Positions 1 through 8,531 of a stretch of 64,000 nucleotides of DNA are shown here, piece by piece. A model generated the notes under the pieces. It saw nothing but the letters and a program-made list of their open reading frames with translations, ran no database searches and was not told the DNA's origin. Numbering within the stretch: the first letter of the stretch is position 1; the number at the start of each line of letters is the position of its first letter. Source of the DNA: Cytophaga sp. FL35 (GTDB lineage Bacteria; Bacteroidota; Bacteroidia; Flavobacteriales; Flavobacteriaceae); the NCBI RefSeq assembly GCF_014349235.1, contig NZ_JACSOH010000018.1, forward strand, positions 33,468-97,467. The letters are read 5' to 3'. The translations under genes were made by a program, and so were the position numbers.

Positions 1-214
1 AGTATTTTAAGTCCTCGGTCAATAGGTCATAATTAAAATCTGTGCTCCAAAAGCTTTTCCCGTGGTTCCGCTGGTCTATAAGGTGAACTTCATACCCTTC
101 TTCGGCATATTGGGAACCTAAAGTTTTCCAGTTGTCCAGCATACCTAGAAAACCATGTAAAATTAAAAAAGGGGTTCCTTTCCCTTCTATTTTGGAATGT
201 AATAGGGTGCTCAT
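1..214 (-). CDS. alpha/beta-fold hydrolase, 5' part only (cut by window edge)
   Basis: The minus strand encodes the first 71 residues of an alpha/beta hydrolase; the gene runs off the left edge. The visible part has the oxyanion-loop motif LHGFLG near residues 19-24 and the DQRNHGKS stretch near 48-55, which are typical of the YbfF-like esterase group. The catalytic Ser, Asp and His lie outside the window. Its ATG overlaps the stop of pdxJ by four bases (ATGA), so the two are translationally coupled in one minus-strand operon. The substrate cannot be told; an esterase or thioesterase is the family expectation. Confidence 0.8.
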   Translation of the reverse strand, partial: MSTLLHSKIEGKGTPFLILHGFLGMLDNWKTLGSQYAEEGYEVHLIDQRNHGKSFWSTDFNYDLLTEDLKY

Positions 215-927
215 GTCAATCGGTTCAGGTACATGTTAACTACGTTTTCAAGGCCAAGGTAAAGGGCTTCGCAAATTAGTGCGTGTCCAATGGAGACTTC
301 CAATAATTTGGGGATGTTTTTTTGAAAATAGGCTACATTTTCCAAATTCAGGTCGTGCCCTGCATTGAGTCCCAAGCCTGCTGTTGTTGCGGCCTTGGCA
401 GTTTCTATAAAAGGGGCTATTCCCGTTTGCTTCTCATTTTGGTCAAAAGATTTGGCGTAGCTTTCTGTATACAGCTCAATTCGGTCCGTACCGGTATCTG
501 CCGCGGCCTTTGCCATTTCGGGATTAGGGTCCACAAAAATGGAGGTGCGAATTCCTTCCTTTTTAAATAGGTCGATGGTTTTTACCAAAAAAGAGCCGTA
601 TTTAATGGTGTCCCATCCCGCATTGGAGGTAATGGCGTCCTGGGCATCGGGAACCAGGGTGACCTGGTCCGGTTTTACCTCCAAAACCAAATCTATAAAT
701 TTTGGTACAGGATTTCCTTCTATGTTTAATTCCGTGGTAACAATCTTTTTTAAATCGCGCGCGTCTTGGTATGTAATATGGCGTTCATCCGGTCTTGGGT
801 GGATGGTGATGCCCTGGCCTCCAAATCGCTCTATATCCGTTGCCGCCTTTAATAAATCTGGCATATTGCCGCCCCTGGCATTACGTATGGTGGCTATTTT
901 ATTGATGTTGACACTAAGTTTCGTCAT
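211..927 (-). CDS. pdxJ: pyridoxine 5'-phosphate synthase
   Basis: The 238-residue protein is the usual length for PdxJ, the cytosolic TIM-barrel enzyme that condenses 1-deoxyxylulose 5-phosphate with 3-amino-2-oxopropyl phosphate in the DXP-dependent vitamin B6 pathway. Recognisable features are the N-terminal SVNINKIATIRNARGG start strand, the HPRPDERHI motif around residues 43-51, ELNIEGNP, and AGHDLNLEN near the C-terminus. It heads a minus-strand operon with the hydrolase that overlaps its stop. A perfect TAnnTTTG box on the minus strand (954-961) sits 26 bases before the ATG and probably drives it. Nothing odd is seen. Confidence 0.97.
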   Translation of the reverse strand: MTKLSVNINKIATIRNARGGNMPDLLKAATDIERFGGQGITIHPRPDERHITYQDARDLKKIVTTELNIEGNPVPKFIDLVLEVKPDQVTLVPDAQDAITSNAGWDTIKYGSFLVKTIDLFKKEGIRTSIFVDPNPEMAKAAADTGTDRIELYTESYAKSFDQNEKQTGIAPFIETAKAATTAGLGLNAGHDLNLENVAYFQKNIPKLLEVSIGHALICEALYLGLENVVNMYLNRLT

Positions 928-953
928 TTACCGATGGTTTTTACCGTTGGGCA

Positions 954-961
954 CAAAAATA
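954..961 (-). promoter_or_regulatory. candidate -7 box for pdxJ (TATTTTTG)
   Basis: The minus strand reads TATTTTTG, an exact match to the Bacteroidota TAnnTTTG promoter element, 26 bases upstream of the pdxJ ATG. No good TTG -33 element was found at the expected spacing, so the call rests on the -7 box and its position. Confidence 0.45.
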
Positions 962-1020
962 CGAATAAGGCATACCTTTTGAGACTATAAATTAGTATTT
1001 TGCGTTTAAGAGATAACACT

Positions 1021-1677
1021 ATGCAGATCCAATCCCACATATTAACGAACATTCCCACTTTTGAAGTGGAAGAATCCTTGTCTACCGTAATAGATTTTTT
1101 TCAGGAGAACACGCACTCCCATATTGCCGTAACCGAAAATGATATTTTTTTGGGGTTACTCTCTGAAGAAGACCTAGAGAATTTTGACCGGAAAGATCAA
1201 GTGGATCAATACCGCTATGAATTGGAAGCTTTTTTTGTTACCAAAGAAACGGGTTGGTTAGATGTTCTGGAGGCCTTTGCCAGGAACGAGGCCAATTTAG
1301 TGCCCGTGGTGGATGATAAAGGGAGGATTGAGGGTTATTATGATTTGACAGATATTGTTAGCGTATTTATTGACACCCCATTTTTTACGGAGCCCGGTGG
1401 TATTATTGTAGTGGCTAAGGGTATTAGGGACTATTCTTTTAGTGAGATTGCCCAAATTGTGGAGAGTAACAATACAAAGTTGATCGGTGGTTTTATTACC
1501 GATGCCAGAAATGATGTGATTCAAGTGACACTAAAGGTTTCTTCTACGGATTTAAATGATATTCTACAGACCTTTAGAAGGTATAACTACACCGTAATAT
1601 TTGGGAATGCAGATGATCAGTTCCTAGAGGATTTAAAGGAGCGTTCAGATTACTTGGATAAATATTTGAACGTCTAG
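1021..1677 (+). CDS. CBS domain protein with C-terminal ACT-like domain
   Basis: A 218-residue cytosolic protein beginning MQIQSHILTNIPTF. I chose the ATG at 1021; an in-frame TTG at 1000 would add seven residues. The first ~120 residues form two CBS motifs (SHIAVTENDIFLGLLSEEDL and NLVPVVDDKGRIEGYYDLTDI). The last ~75 residues (IIVVAKGIRDYSFSEIAQIV onward) look like an ACT domain, giving an AcuB-like layout. CBS pairs usually bind adenosine nucleotides. The gene stands between pdxJ (divergent) and nadK (downstream, same strand), and an adenylate-sensing role beside NAD kinase is only an inference. Confidence 0.85.
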   Translation: MQIQSHILTNIPTFEVEESLSTVIDFFQENTHSHIAVTENDIFLGLLSEEDLENFDRKDQVDQYRYELEAFFVTKETGWLDVLEAFARNEANLVPVVDDKGRIEGYYDLTDIVSVFIDTPFFTEPGGIIVVAKGIRDYSFSEIAQIVESNNTKLIGGFITDARNDVIQVTLKVSSTDLNDILQTFRRYNYTVIFGNADDQFLEDLKERSDYLDKYLNV

Positions 1678-1728
1678 ATTTTTTTGGAATAAGTCGCCAT
1701 TTGTGCCTTTTTCCAATTTCCCATTCTT

Positions 1729-1736
1729 TATTTTTG
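1729..1736 (+). promoter_or_regulatory. candidate -7 box for nadK (TATTTTTG)
   Basis: Exact TAnnTTTG match 42 bases before the nadK ATG. A TTG at 1701-1703 lies 25 bases upstream, slightly longer than the usual -33/-7 spacing of this phylum. It lies in the only gap between the CBS gene and nadK. Confidence 0.45.
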
Positions 1737-1778
1737 TCTTTTAGAGATTAGAAGGTTCTAACAAGATAAAAATTCCCT

Positions 1779-2663
1779 ATGAAAGTTGCCATTTATAGTC
1801 AGATGTTTCAAGAAGACACGATAGAATATGTGTCCAAACTTCTGTTGGAACTTGATAATTATGGCGCTCAAGTGGCTGTGGAGGCAGATTTTGCCGGTTT
1901 TTTGAATAAGCATGAATTGCTTGATAATGCCACAACCTTCAACCAATCCCGGGGATTGGACACCAGTTTTGATTTTTTTATAAGTTTGGGAGGAGACGGT
2001 ACCATGCTTAGGGCAACCACCTTTGTAAAGGATTTGAATATTCCTATTGTTGGTGTGAATATGGGAAGGCTGGGCTTTCTTTCTACCTTCAACAAAGAAG
2101 AGGTACAGAATGTAGTCCAAGAGTTCGTGAAAGGTAATTACACTATTGTAGAACGTGGATTGGTAGAAGTTTCCTCAGAATCTGAAATAGAAGAACTGGG
2201 CAATCTCAATTTTGCCCTTAACGAAATAACTATCAGTAGAAAGGATACCACCTCCATGATCACTGTGGAGACCTATCTCAATAACGAATACTTAACGGCG
2301 TATTGGGCAGATGGACTCATTATTTCAACCCCAACCGGCTCCACCGGATATTCTTTAAGTTGTGGTGGTCCTGTAATAGAACCCACGGCCAAATCATTGG
2401 TGTTAACGCCTATTGCTCCACATAATCTCAATGCTCGCCCATTAGTGGTTTCGGACGATACCGAAATTAGATTGCGCGTTTCGGGTAGGGAAGAAAACCA
2501 CCTCATATCACTTGATTCAAGGATAGCATCAGTAGAGAACGGTACGGAAATTACCATAAAGAAAGCGGGTTTTACCATAAAAATGATTGAGTTTGCTTCA
2601 GAAAGTTTTCTTAAGACACTTCGCAATAAATTGCTCTGGGGAGAAGATCGTCGCAATTATTAA
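1779..2663 (+). CDS. nadK: NAD kinase
   Basis: The 294-residue protein phosphorylates NAD to NADP in the cytosol. The diagnostic GGDGTMLRA motif follows FFISLGGDG in the first third, and the second family block STPTGSTGYSLSCGGP is in the middle, followed by LVLTPIAPHNLNARPLV. The length fits bacterial NadK. It begins the nadK - DUF6089 - uppS - bamA - skp - skp order, an arrangement I recall from many Flavobacteriaceae. It has its own candidate TAnnTTTG box, so it is probably transcribed from there rather than only from the CBS gene. Confidence 0.97.
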   Translation: MKVAIYSQMFQEDTIEYVSKLLLELDNYGAQVAVEADFAGFLNKHELLDNATTFNQSRGLDTSFDFFISLGGDGTMLRATTFVKDLNIPIVGVNMGRLGFLSTFNKEEVQNVVQEFVKGNYTIVERGLVEVSSESEIEELGNLNFALNEITISRKDTTSMITVETYLNNEYLTAYWADGLIISTPTGSTGYSLSCGGPVIEPTAKSLVLTPIAPHNLNARPLVVSDDTEIRLRVSGREENHLISLDSRIASVENGTEITIKKAGFTIKMIEFASESFLKTLRNKLLWGEDRRNY

Positions 2664-2764
2664 ATCGGAACAATAAATAGGCACAAACGCTGTTTATCAT
2701 GTGAGAGCATTAATGAATAGATGCAAAACCCGTTTATTGGTGCATGATTACGGTTCAACTGTTG

Positions 2765-2800
2765 CTATTGAGCAATAGTTGATGGCAATTGCTATATTCG
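2765..2800 (+). promoter_or_regulatory. candidate promoter of the DUF6089-uppS-bamA-skp run
   Basis: TTG at 2768-2770, a 22-base spacer and TATATTCG at 2793-2800 (one mismatch to TAnnTTTG) resemble a Bacteroidota promoter 16 bases before the ATG at 2817. A short inverted repeat, CTATTG-AG-CAATAG at 2765-2778, overlaps the -33 element and could be an operator or chance. Confidence 0.35.
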
Positions 2801-2816
2801 CAAACTATTTCAACAT

Positions 2817-3515
2817 ATGAAGCGGTTCTTATTTGTTTTACTTCTTTTGGGATTTGGAGTTTTAAATGCCCAAACCTATGAGGTGGGTTTATTTGCTGGG
2901 GGAGCCAATAATATTGGTGATGTGGGTAGAACAACCTATATAGCACCTTCGGATATTGCCATTGGTGGTTTGTTCAAATGGAACAAGGCCAAGCGTTATG
3001 CATGGAGGGCCAGCGTTATTTACGGAAAGTTCACCGCAGATGATACCAAATCCAATAATCCTTCTAGACAGCAAAGAGGTTATGTGATGGATAATTCCAT
3101 TTTGGAGGCCTCTGCAGGGTTGGAGTTTAATTTTGTTGAATACAACCTTCATAAACTGGGCCCTGCGTTTACTCCTTATTTATATACCGGTCTAACCTAT
3201 TTTAGATATGATTATGATTATTTTGATGGGGGAGATTTTTTGAGTGTTTCACAAAAAGATGGTTCCTTTGCAATTCCAATGACTGTTGGTGCAAAGCTTA
3301 GATTGAGCCAATTCTTTATTTTGGGTGCCGAGATTGGTGCCCGTTATACATTTACGGATAATCTAGACGCCAGCAATCCTTCCAAACTGAACGTGAGCCA
3401 ACAATTGGGCGACCTTGATTTTGGGAACATTTTTAGTGATGATTGGTATGTTTTTTCAGGATTAACGTTAACTTACACTTTTGGTAGAAAACCTTGTATG
3501 GACTGTTTTGAGTAG
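2817..3515 (+). CDS. DUF6089-family outer-membrane protein
   Basis: A 232-residue protein with a Sec signal peptide (MKRFLFVLLLLGFGVLNAQ, cleavage after about residue 19) and alternating beta-strand sequence ending in the aromatic strand GLTLTYTFGRK, so probably a small outer-membrane or periplasmic beta-barrel. A CMDC pair sits at the extreme C-terminus (PCMDCFE). It matches my recollection of the DUF6089 family, found between nadK and uppS in flavobacteria. Its place directly before uppS and bamA suggests a link to envelope assembly, but no function is known to me. Confidence 0.75.
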   Translation: MKRFLFVLLLLGFGVLNAQTYEVGLFAGGANNIGDVGRTTYIAPSDIAIGGLFKWNKAKRYAWRASVIYGKFTADDTKSNNPSRQQRGYVMDNSILEASAGLEFNFVEYNLHKLGPAFTPYLYTGLTYFRYDYDYFDGGDFLSVSQKDGSFAIPMTVGAKLRLSQFFILGAEIGARYTFTDNLDASNPSKLNVSQQLGDLDFGNIFSDDWYVFSGLTLTYTFGRKPCMDCFE

Positions 3516-3567
3516 ACCCCGTGTCCACTGCAGGTTGTTTTTCTCATGATTGTTTTACGGAAATAGT

Positions 3568-4311
3568 ATGGATGTTCTCGACGAGATAGAAAAAAAGAAT
3601 TTGCCGGAACACTTGGCCATCATTATGGATGGTAATGGCCGTTGGGCCAAACAAAAAGGTAAAAGAAGGGTGTTTGGGCATGAAAATGGTGTGCATACCG
3701 TTCGTAGGACAGTGGAGAATTGTGCCAAGATCGGTGTAAGATATTTAACGCTCTATACCTTCTCTACAGAAAATTGGAACAGGCCCAAGATTGAGGTGGA
3801 TACCCTCATGCGCCTGTTAGTTTCTTCGCTAAAAAAAGAGCTTAAAACTTTCATGGAAAATGACATTAGGCTCAATACAATTGGAGACATACAATCCTTA
3901 CCTAAAAAAGCCCACAGGGAATTGACGGAGGTGATGGAAAAAACAAAGGGCAACTCTAAAATGACCCTTACTTTGGCCCTTAGTTATGGAGCCCGTCAAG
4001 AGATACAGAACGCTGTAAAACAGATAAGCGCCAAAGTTAAAAATAATATAATTTCAATTGAAAATATTGATGAAGCCATTATTAATACTCATCTTTACAC
4101 GCATGATTTGCCAGATGTAGACCTGTTGGTGCGTACCAGTGGGGAGCATCGTATCAGCAATTTTTTGCTTTGGCAGATTGCATATGCGGAATTATATTTT
4201 GTTGACGTATATTGGCCCGATTTTAGCAGCGAGCATTTGGCAGAAGCCATTAAAAGTTATCAGAACAGAGAACGAAGATTTGGAAAGACCAGCGAACAAC
4301 TTATCAAATAA
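3568..4311 (+). CDS. uppS: isoprenyl transferase (undecaprenyl diphosphate synthase)
   Basis: The 247-residue cytosolic cis-prenyltransferase makes the C55 lipid carrier for peptidoglycan and O-antigen. The signature HLAIIMDGNGRWA (catalytic Asp in IIMDGNG) begins near residue 16, followed by FGHENG, TLYTFSTENWNRP and the C-terminal LVRTSGEHRISNFLLWQIAYAE block. The ATG at 3568 is preferred; an in-frame TTG at 3550 would add only six residues. bamA starts four bases after its stop, showing a tight operon. Length and motifs are normal. Confidence 0.96.
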   Translation: MDVLDEIEKKNLPEHLAIIMDGNGRWAKQKGKRRVFGHENGVHTVRRTVENCAKIGVRYLTLYTFSTENWNRPKIEVDTLMRLLVSSLKKELKTFMENDIRLNTIGDIQSLPKKAHRELTEVMEKTKGNSKMTLTLALSYGARQEIQNAVKQISAKVKNNIISIENIDEAIINTHLYTHDLPDVDLLVRTSGEHRISNFLLWQIAYAELYFVDVYWPDFSSEHLAEAIKSYQNRERRFGKTSEQLIK

Positions 4312-4315
4312 TGGT

Positions 4316-6928
4316 ATGAAAAGGTTCATAGCCATTGAACCAGTAATAACAATCCTCCTACTTTTTTTAACCTCCTTAGTCAGCGCTCAAGAGCTCTCTT
4401 TTGACGATGGTAAAAAATACATTTTAGGCGGTTTGGAAGTAACCGGACTGCAAAGCTACAATGAGCAGACCGTAAAGACCTATACCGGTCTAAGGGTAGG
4501 CCAACCTATTACGGTACCTGGGGATGAGCTAAGTGAAGTTATTAAAAAACTTTGGGGGCTGGAACTCTTTAAGGATATCCAATTTGATTTGGTGGATATC
4601 CAGGATGATAAGGTTTTTCTAGAGTTGCACATAACGGAAAGACCAACCTTGTCAGATGTTAAGGTAAACGGTATCAAGTCCAGAAAAGTGGATGATATCA
4701 TTAAAGATACCGACTTAAAAAAGGGTAAGAAAATCACCGAAAGTTTAATTGCCAACACCAAAAATTACTTGGAAAACAAGTATAAGAAGCAGGGCTATTT
4801 AAACGCAAAGACCAATATTGTTGTAATCAATGATACTGCGCAGACCAATGCCCAAAAAATGGTGATCAATGTGGATAAGGGCGATAAGGTTAAAATCAAG
4901 AAAATGATTTTTGAGGGCAATGATAAATTGTCCGATAGAAAACTTAGAAACGCCTTTAAGAAAACCAAGGAAAAGCGGTTTTGGCGTTTTTGGAAGAAAT
5001 CTAAATTCATAGAAGAAGATTACGAGAATGACCTAGACCTTTTAGTGGATAAATATGCGGAGAATGGATACAGGGATGCCCGTATTATTTCAGATTCCAT
5101 AATTAAGGTGAATGAGAACAATATCAACATCAAGTTTAAAATTGAGGAAGGTAACAAGTATTACTTTGGAGATATTGATTTTGTAGGTAATACGGTGTAT
5201 AGTGACCGGCAATTGGCATCTGTCCTTGGAGTAAAAAAAGGAGATGTTTATAACGGTGTTTTATTGAGAAAGCGTATTGCGGACGATTCCAAACCGGATG
5301 CGGAAGATTTGACCAACTTGTACCAGAACAATGGCTATCTTTTCTCTTCTATTAACCCAGTAGAGCTTTCCGCACAAAATGACACTATCAACTTTGAAAT
5401 ACGAATTATTGAAGGAAAAGAAACCTTCTTGAACCATGTAGAAGTGGTGGGTAATGACCGTACCAATGACCACGTAATTTACAGGGAGCTTCGCACTAGG
5501 CCTGGTAATAAATACGCTAAAAGTGATATCATCAGGACCATTCAGGAATTACAACAATTAGGGTACTTTGATGCGGAGCAAATAAAGCCGGACATTCTAA
5601 ATGCGGATCCTAATGAAGGAACGGTAGATGTAAAATGGAACCTTGTAGAATCAGGTTCTAGCCAAATAGAGCTACAAGGTGGTTATGGTGGTGGTGGATT
5701 TATAGGAACCTTAGGACTTTCTTTCAACAATTTTAGTATCAAAAATATTCTTAACGGAGAAGCCTATAAGCCGGTTCCAATGGGAGATGGGCAAACTTTT
5801 GCCATGAGGGTGCAGGCTAGTAGAACTTTTAGGGTGTATAGTCTAAATTTTCAAGAACCTTGGTTGGGTGGTAAAAAGCCTGTACGTTTTAGTCTCAACC
5901 TTTCCAGAACGCAGCAATTTGGTGTTGACTACGGTAACTCTACCAGTAGAAGAATTGAGGTTGATAAAAGTAGAGGTTTTGCAATTACAGGTATCACCGC
6001 AGGATTGGCAAAAAGGGTACAATGGCCAGATGATTACTTTACCATTTCCCATGCCTTGAGTTACCAGCTCTATGAATTCAATAATTACAATATTGGTCTT
6101 TTTAATTTTGGTAATGGTAAGGCGAACTCTGTAGCTTACACCTTGGGAATCTCCCGAAACGCTACCGCTGGTGGACGAATATTTCCAAGAGGAGGTTCTA
6201 ATTTTGAAATAACTGCCAAGTTTACACCTCCGTATTCTCTCTTTAGTAACAAGGATTTTGAATCCTTAAGAGATCGTAGTATTGAATTACAAGAGTTGAA
6301 TAATGAGGGTAATGCTACAACACAGGATTTACAGGAACTTGAGGATATTGATCAAGAACGATTTAAATGGTTGGAATACTATAAGGTAAAGTTTAAAGGA
6401 GATTGGTATACAACCCTGGTAGGTGATTTAGTTCTCCGTACCAATGCTGAATTTGGTTTCTTGGGCAATTATAACAATGACGTGGGAGACACCCCTTTTG
6501 AGCGCTTTTTTGTAGGCGGGGATGGTTTAGGTAATTTTACATTGGATGGAAGGGATATTGTTCAGTTAAGAGGTTATGAAAACCAGTCCATTACTCCCTA
6601 TGATCCATTGGCACGTAACAATAACAGTGGTGGTCTTGTCTACAATAAGTTCTCTTTGGAAATGCGTTATCCATTGACGTTGAAACCTTCAGCATCCATT
6701 TATGGGTTAGCTTTTTTAGAAGGAGGTAACGCTTTCAACAATTTTCAGGAATTTAATCCGTTTCAAATAAAACGATCGGCCGGAGTGGGGCTACGCATAT
6801 TTATGCCGGCGTTTGGTTTGTTGGGAATAGATTTCGGTTATGGGTTTGACGAAGACCTTTTACCTTCTTCCATTGGCAACGGACCTAGCGGGTGGCAAAC
6901 ACACTTCATCATCGGCCAACAGTTTTAA
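4316..6928 (+). CDS. bamA: outer-membrane protein assembly factor BamA
   Basis: The 870-residue Omp85 protein folds beta-barrels into the outer membrane. Starting at the ATG at 4316 gives a signal peptide (MKRFIAIEPVITILLLFLTSLVSAQ). The N-terminal half carries POTRA-type repeats recognisable by phrases such as LGGLEVTG, VKIKKMIFEGNDKLSD, YYFGDIDFVGNTVYSD and FLNHVEVVGNDRTND; the C-terminal half is a 16-strand barrel with the Omp85 lid motif FFVGGDGLGNF and the terminal FIIGQQF strand. The reading frame is open for 59 further codons upstream inside uppS, but a start there would remove the signal peptide. It precedes two Skp-type chaperones, its expected partners. Confidence 0.95.
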   Translation: MKRFIAIEPVITILLLFLTSLVSAQELSFDDGKKYILGGLEVTGLQSYNEQTVKTYTGLRVGQPITVPGDELSEVIKKLWGLELFKDIQFDLVDIQDDKVFLELHITERPTLSDVKVNGIKSRKVDDIIKDTDLKKGKKITESLIANTKNYLENKYKKQGYLNAKTNIVVINDTAQTNAQKMVINVDKGDKVKIKKMIFEGNDKLSDRKLRNAFKKTKEKRFWRFWKKSKFIEEDYENDLDLLVDKYAENGYRDARIISDSIIKVNENNINIKFKIEEGNKYYFGDIDFVGNTVYSDRQLASVLGVKKGDVYNGVLLRKRIADDSKPDAEDLTNLYQNNGYLFSSINPVELSAQNDTINFEIRIIEGKETFLNHVEVVGNDRTNDHVIYRELRTRPGNKYAKSDIIRTIQELQQLGYFDAEQIKPDILNADPNEGTVDVKWNLVESGSSQIELQGGYGGGGFIGTLGLSFNNFSIKNILNGEAYKPVPMGDGQTFAMRVQASRTFRVYSLNFQEPWLGGKKPVRFSLNLSRTQQFGVDYGNSTSRRIEVDKSRGFAITGITAGLAKRVQWPDDYFTISHALSYQLYEFNNYNIGLFNFGNGKANSVAYTLGISRNATAGGRIFPRGGSNFEITAKFTPPYSLFSNKDFESLRDRSIELQELNNEGNATTQDLQELEDIDQERFKWLEYYKVKFKGDWYTTLVGDLVLRTNAEFGFLGNYNNDVGDTPFERFFVGGDGLGNFTLDGRDIVQLRGYENQSITPYDPLARNNNSGGLVYNKFSLEMRYPLTLKPSASIYGLAFLEGGNAFNNFQEFNPFQIKRSAGVGLRIFMPAFGLLGIDFGYGFDEDLLPSSIGNGPSGWQTHFIIGQQF

Positions 6929-6972
6929 ACAGGGTCGTGTCATAGCTAAAGTATTCATTTTAAAACTTTTAG

Positions 6973-6980
6973 TAATTTTG
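6973..6980 (+). promoter_or_regulatory. candidate internal -7 box before skp1 (TAATTTTG)
   Basis: Exact TAnnTTTG match in the 88-base gap between bamA and the first OmpH gene, 36 bases before its ATG. It may let the chaperones be expressed above the level of bamA. Confidence 0.35.
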
Positions 6981-7016
6981 GCACGATATTTTCTATTGGA
7001 TAAAACGATTAAAGTG

Positions 7017-7850
7017 ATGAAAACTAAATCAAACGTTCTTTTAGTATGGGCCGTTCTCTTTTGCACTGCCTTTACCTTTGCCCAAAGAGGGGTGCGAATT
7101 GCTTACGTTGACATGGAGTATATCTTGGAAAACGTAGAAGAGTACCGTGAGGCCACGGAGCAATTGGCCAATAAGGTAGAGAAGTGGAAGGTAGATGTTG
7201 AGCAAAAGCAGAGCCAAGTGGAGCAAATGAAAAAGGATTTGATGGCCGAAAGGGTTCTTTTGACCGATGAGCTTATTGCGGAGCGGGAAGAAGAAATATT
7301 GATCCTTGAAAAGGAGATGGTAGAGTACCAACAAGATCGTTTTGGCCCCCAGGGAGATTTGGTACTTCAGAAAAGACAGTTGATCCAGCCAATACAGGAT
7401 CAGGTTTTTAATGAGGTGCAGAAGATCGGAGCCAATAAAAAGTATGATTTTATTTTTGATAAATCTGCGGATGTTGTAATGTTGTACTCCGAAAATCGGC
7501 ACGATATCAGCGACTTAGTTTTGCGCGGTATTGCGAGGACCAGGAGGGTTAGTAAACCAAAGCAGAAAGAGGTTCGTAGCAGATTGGAAGATTTTGAGGA
7601 TGAGCCGCAAGAAGAGGAAATTAGCGAGGCCTTAAAAGAAAGGCAGGAAAGAGCGGAGCAAGCCCAGCAGGCGCGAGAAAAGACAGCAGAGGAACGCAGG
7701 GCAGAGCAGTTAAAATTACGTGAGGAACGTAAAAAAGCCTACGAAGCCCGTAGAAAGAAATTGCTAGAGGAACGCGAGGCCAAAAGAAAGGCAAAATTGG
7801 AAGAGCGTGAAAACAATGAAGGGAATTCGGACAGCGATAGCGAAGAATAG
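7017..7850 (+). CDS. OmpH/Skp-family periplasmic chaperone with long charged tail
   Basis: A 277-residue protein with a signal peptide (MKTKSNVLLVWAVLFCTAFTFAQ) followed by RIAYVDMEYILENVEEY, the conserved Skp N-terminal strand. The helical tentacle region with heptad-like KVEKWKVDVEQKQSQVEQMKK follows, then the return strand YDFIFDKSADVVMLY. Skp proteins holding unfolded porins are usually about 160-190 residues; here an extra ~95 residues, almost entirely Glu, Lys, Arg and Ala, extend from about residue 180. Located between bamA and a second, normal-sized copy. The ATG at 7017 is used; a GTG directly before it is possible. Confidence 0.9.
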   Translation: MKTKSNVLLVWAVLFCTAFTFAQRGVRIAYVDMEYILENVEEYREATEQLANKVEKWKVDVEQKQSQVEQMKKDLMAERVLLTDELIAEREEEILILEKEMVEYQQDRFGPQGDLVLQKRQLIQPIQDQVFNEVQKIGANKKYDFIFDKSADVVMLYSENRHDISDLVLRGIARTRRVSKPKQKEVRSRLEDFEDEPQEEEISEALKERQERAEQAQQAREKTAEERRAEQLKLREERKKAYEARRKKLLEEREAKRKAKLEERENNEGNSDSDSEE

Positions 7851-7953
7851 TAAACAGTTTCGTTATAAAATGTTAAGAAAGGCCACTAATAATAAGAATT
7901 GAAATAAAATAACCATAAATTAACACTCAAATATTTTAACAAGAATCAGTATC

Positions 7954-8463
7954 ATGAAAAACGTAAAGAAAATAGCCACAGCCATTGTATTGTTTGTAGC
8001 ATTTACCGGGTTCGTTAACGCGCAAAGCAAAGTAGCCCACATTGATGTGACACAATTGTTGAGCGCAATGCCGGAGATGAAAGCTGCTGAGGCTGAATTA
8101 AAGAAACTTTCTGAGACTTATAATGCAGATATAGAAAGTTCTATGACTGAGCTTAGAAATAAGTACACGCAGTATGAAAACGAGGCTGCTTCCAAATCTC
8201 AGGAAGAAAATGAGAAAAGAGCCATTGAGTTGCAAGGAGTTCAAAAAAACATAGGTGAGGCACAACAAGCTGCGCAAAGAGAACTTCAAAAGAAGCAACA
8301 AGAATTGTTTGCCCCTATTTCAGATAAGGCCAAGGCTGCCATTGAAAAAGTAGCTGCCGATCAAGGTTATGATTATGTAATTGATGCCCAGCCAGGTGGT
8401 GGACTGATCGTATCCAAAGGAAAAGATCTTTTGGCAGATGTAAAGAAGCAATTGGGTATTTAA
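7954..8463 (+). CDS. skp: OmpH/Skp-family periplasmic chaperone
   Basis: A 169-residue periplasmic chaperone of normal Skp length, delivering outer-membrane proteins to BamA. It has a signal peptide (MKNVKKIATAIVLFVAFTGFVNAQ), the strand KVAHIDVTQLLSAMPEMKAAEAEL, a Gln/Glu/Lys-rich coiled coil and the closing strand YDYVIDAQPGGGLIVSK. It is the last gene of the bamA run and is followed by a strong intrinsic terminator. The gene symbol follows family membership rather than demonstrated orthology to E. coli skp. Confidence 0.92.
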   Translation: MKNVKKIATAIVLFVAFTGFVNAQSKVAHIDVTQLLSAMPEMKAAEAELKKLSETYNADIESSMTELRNKYTQYENEAASKSQEENEKRAIELQGVQKNIGEAQQAAQRELQKKQQELFAPISDKAKAAIEKVAADQGYDYVIDAQPGGGLIVSKGKDLLADVKKQLGI

Positions 8464-8482
8464 TATTACCCTTTGGAAATAG

Positions 8483-8510
8483 AAAAAACCCGCTTAATGC
8501 GGGTTTTTTT
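8483..8510. terminator. intrinsic bidirectional terminator (skp / glycosyltransferase)
   Basis: AAAAAACCCGC - TTAAT - GCGGGTTTTTTT forms a perfect GC stem flanked by A and T runs, so it can stop transcription from both sides. It lies 19 bases after skp and 21 bases beyond the end of the convergent glycosyltransferase gene. Confidence 0.9.
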
Positions 8511-8531
8511 ATGTCTTAGTTTAATGGATAC

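Noticed and set aside
1000..1020. TTG start seven codons upstream of the CBS protein ATG
   Set aside because: An ATG is available at 1021 where the family sequence begins, and the upstream codons add nothing recognisable.
2701..2816. Mobile-element remnant before the DUF6089 gene
   Set aside because: There are short inverted repeats only; no transposase fragment, target duplication or terminal repeat was found.
4139..4315. Upstream in-frame extension of bamA into uppS (59 codons)
   Set aside because: It overlaps uppS in another frame, carries no family similarity and would bury the clear signal peptide that follows the ATG at 4316.
7041..7502. 153-codon minus-strand open frame inside skp1
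   Set aside because: Antisense to a clear Skp protein; its Leu/Ile-rich sequence mirrors the Glu/Lys coiled-coil codons on the other strand.
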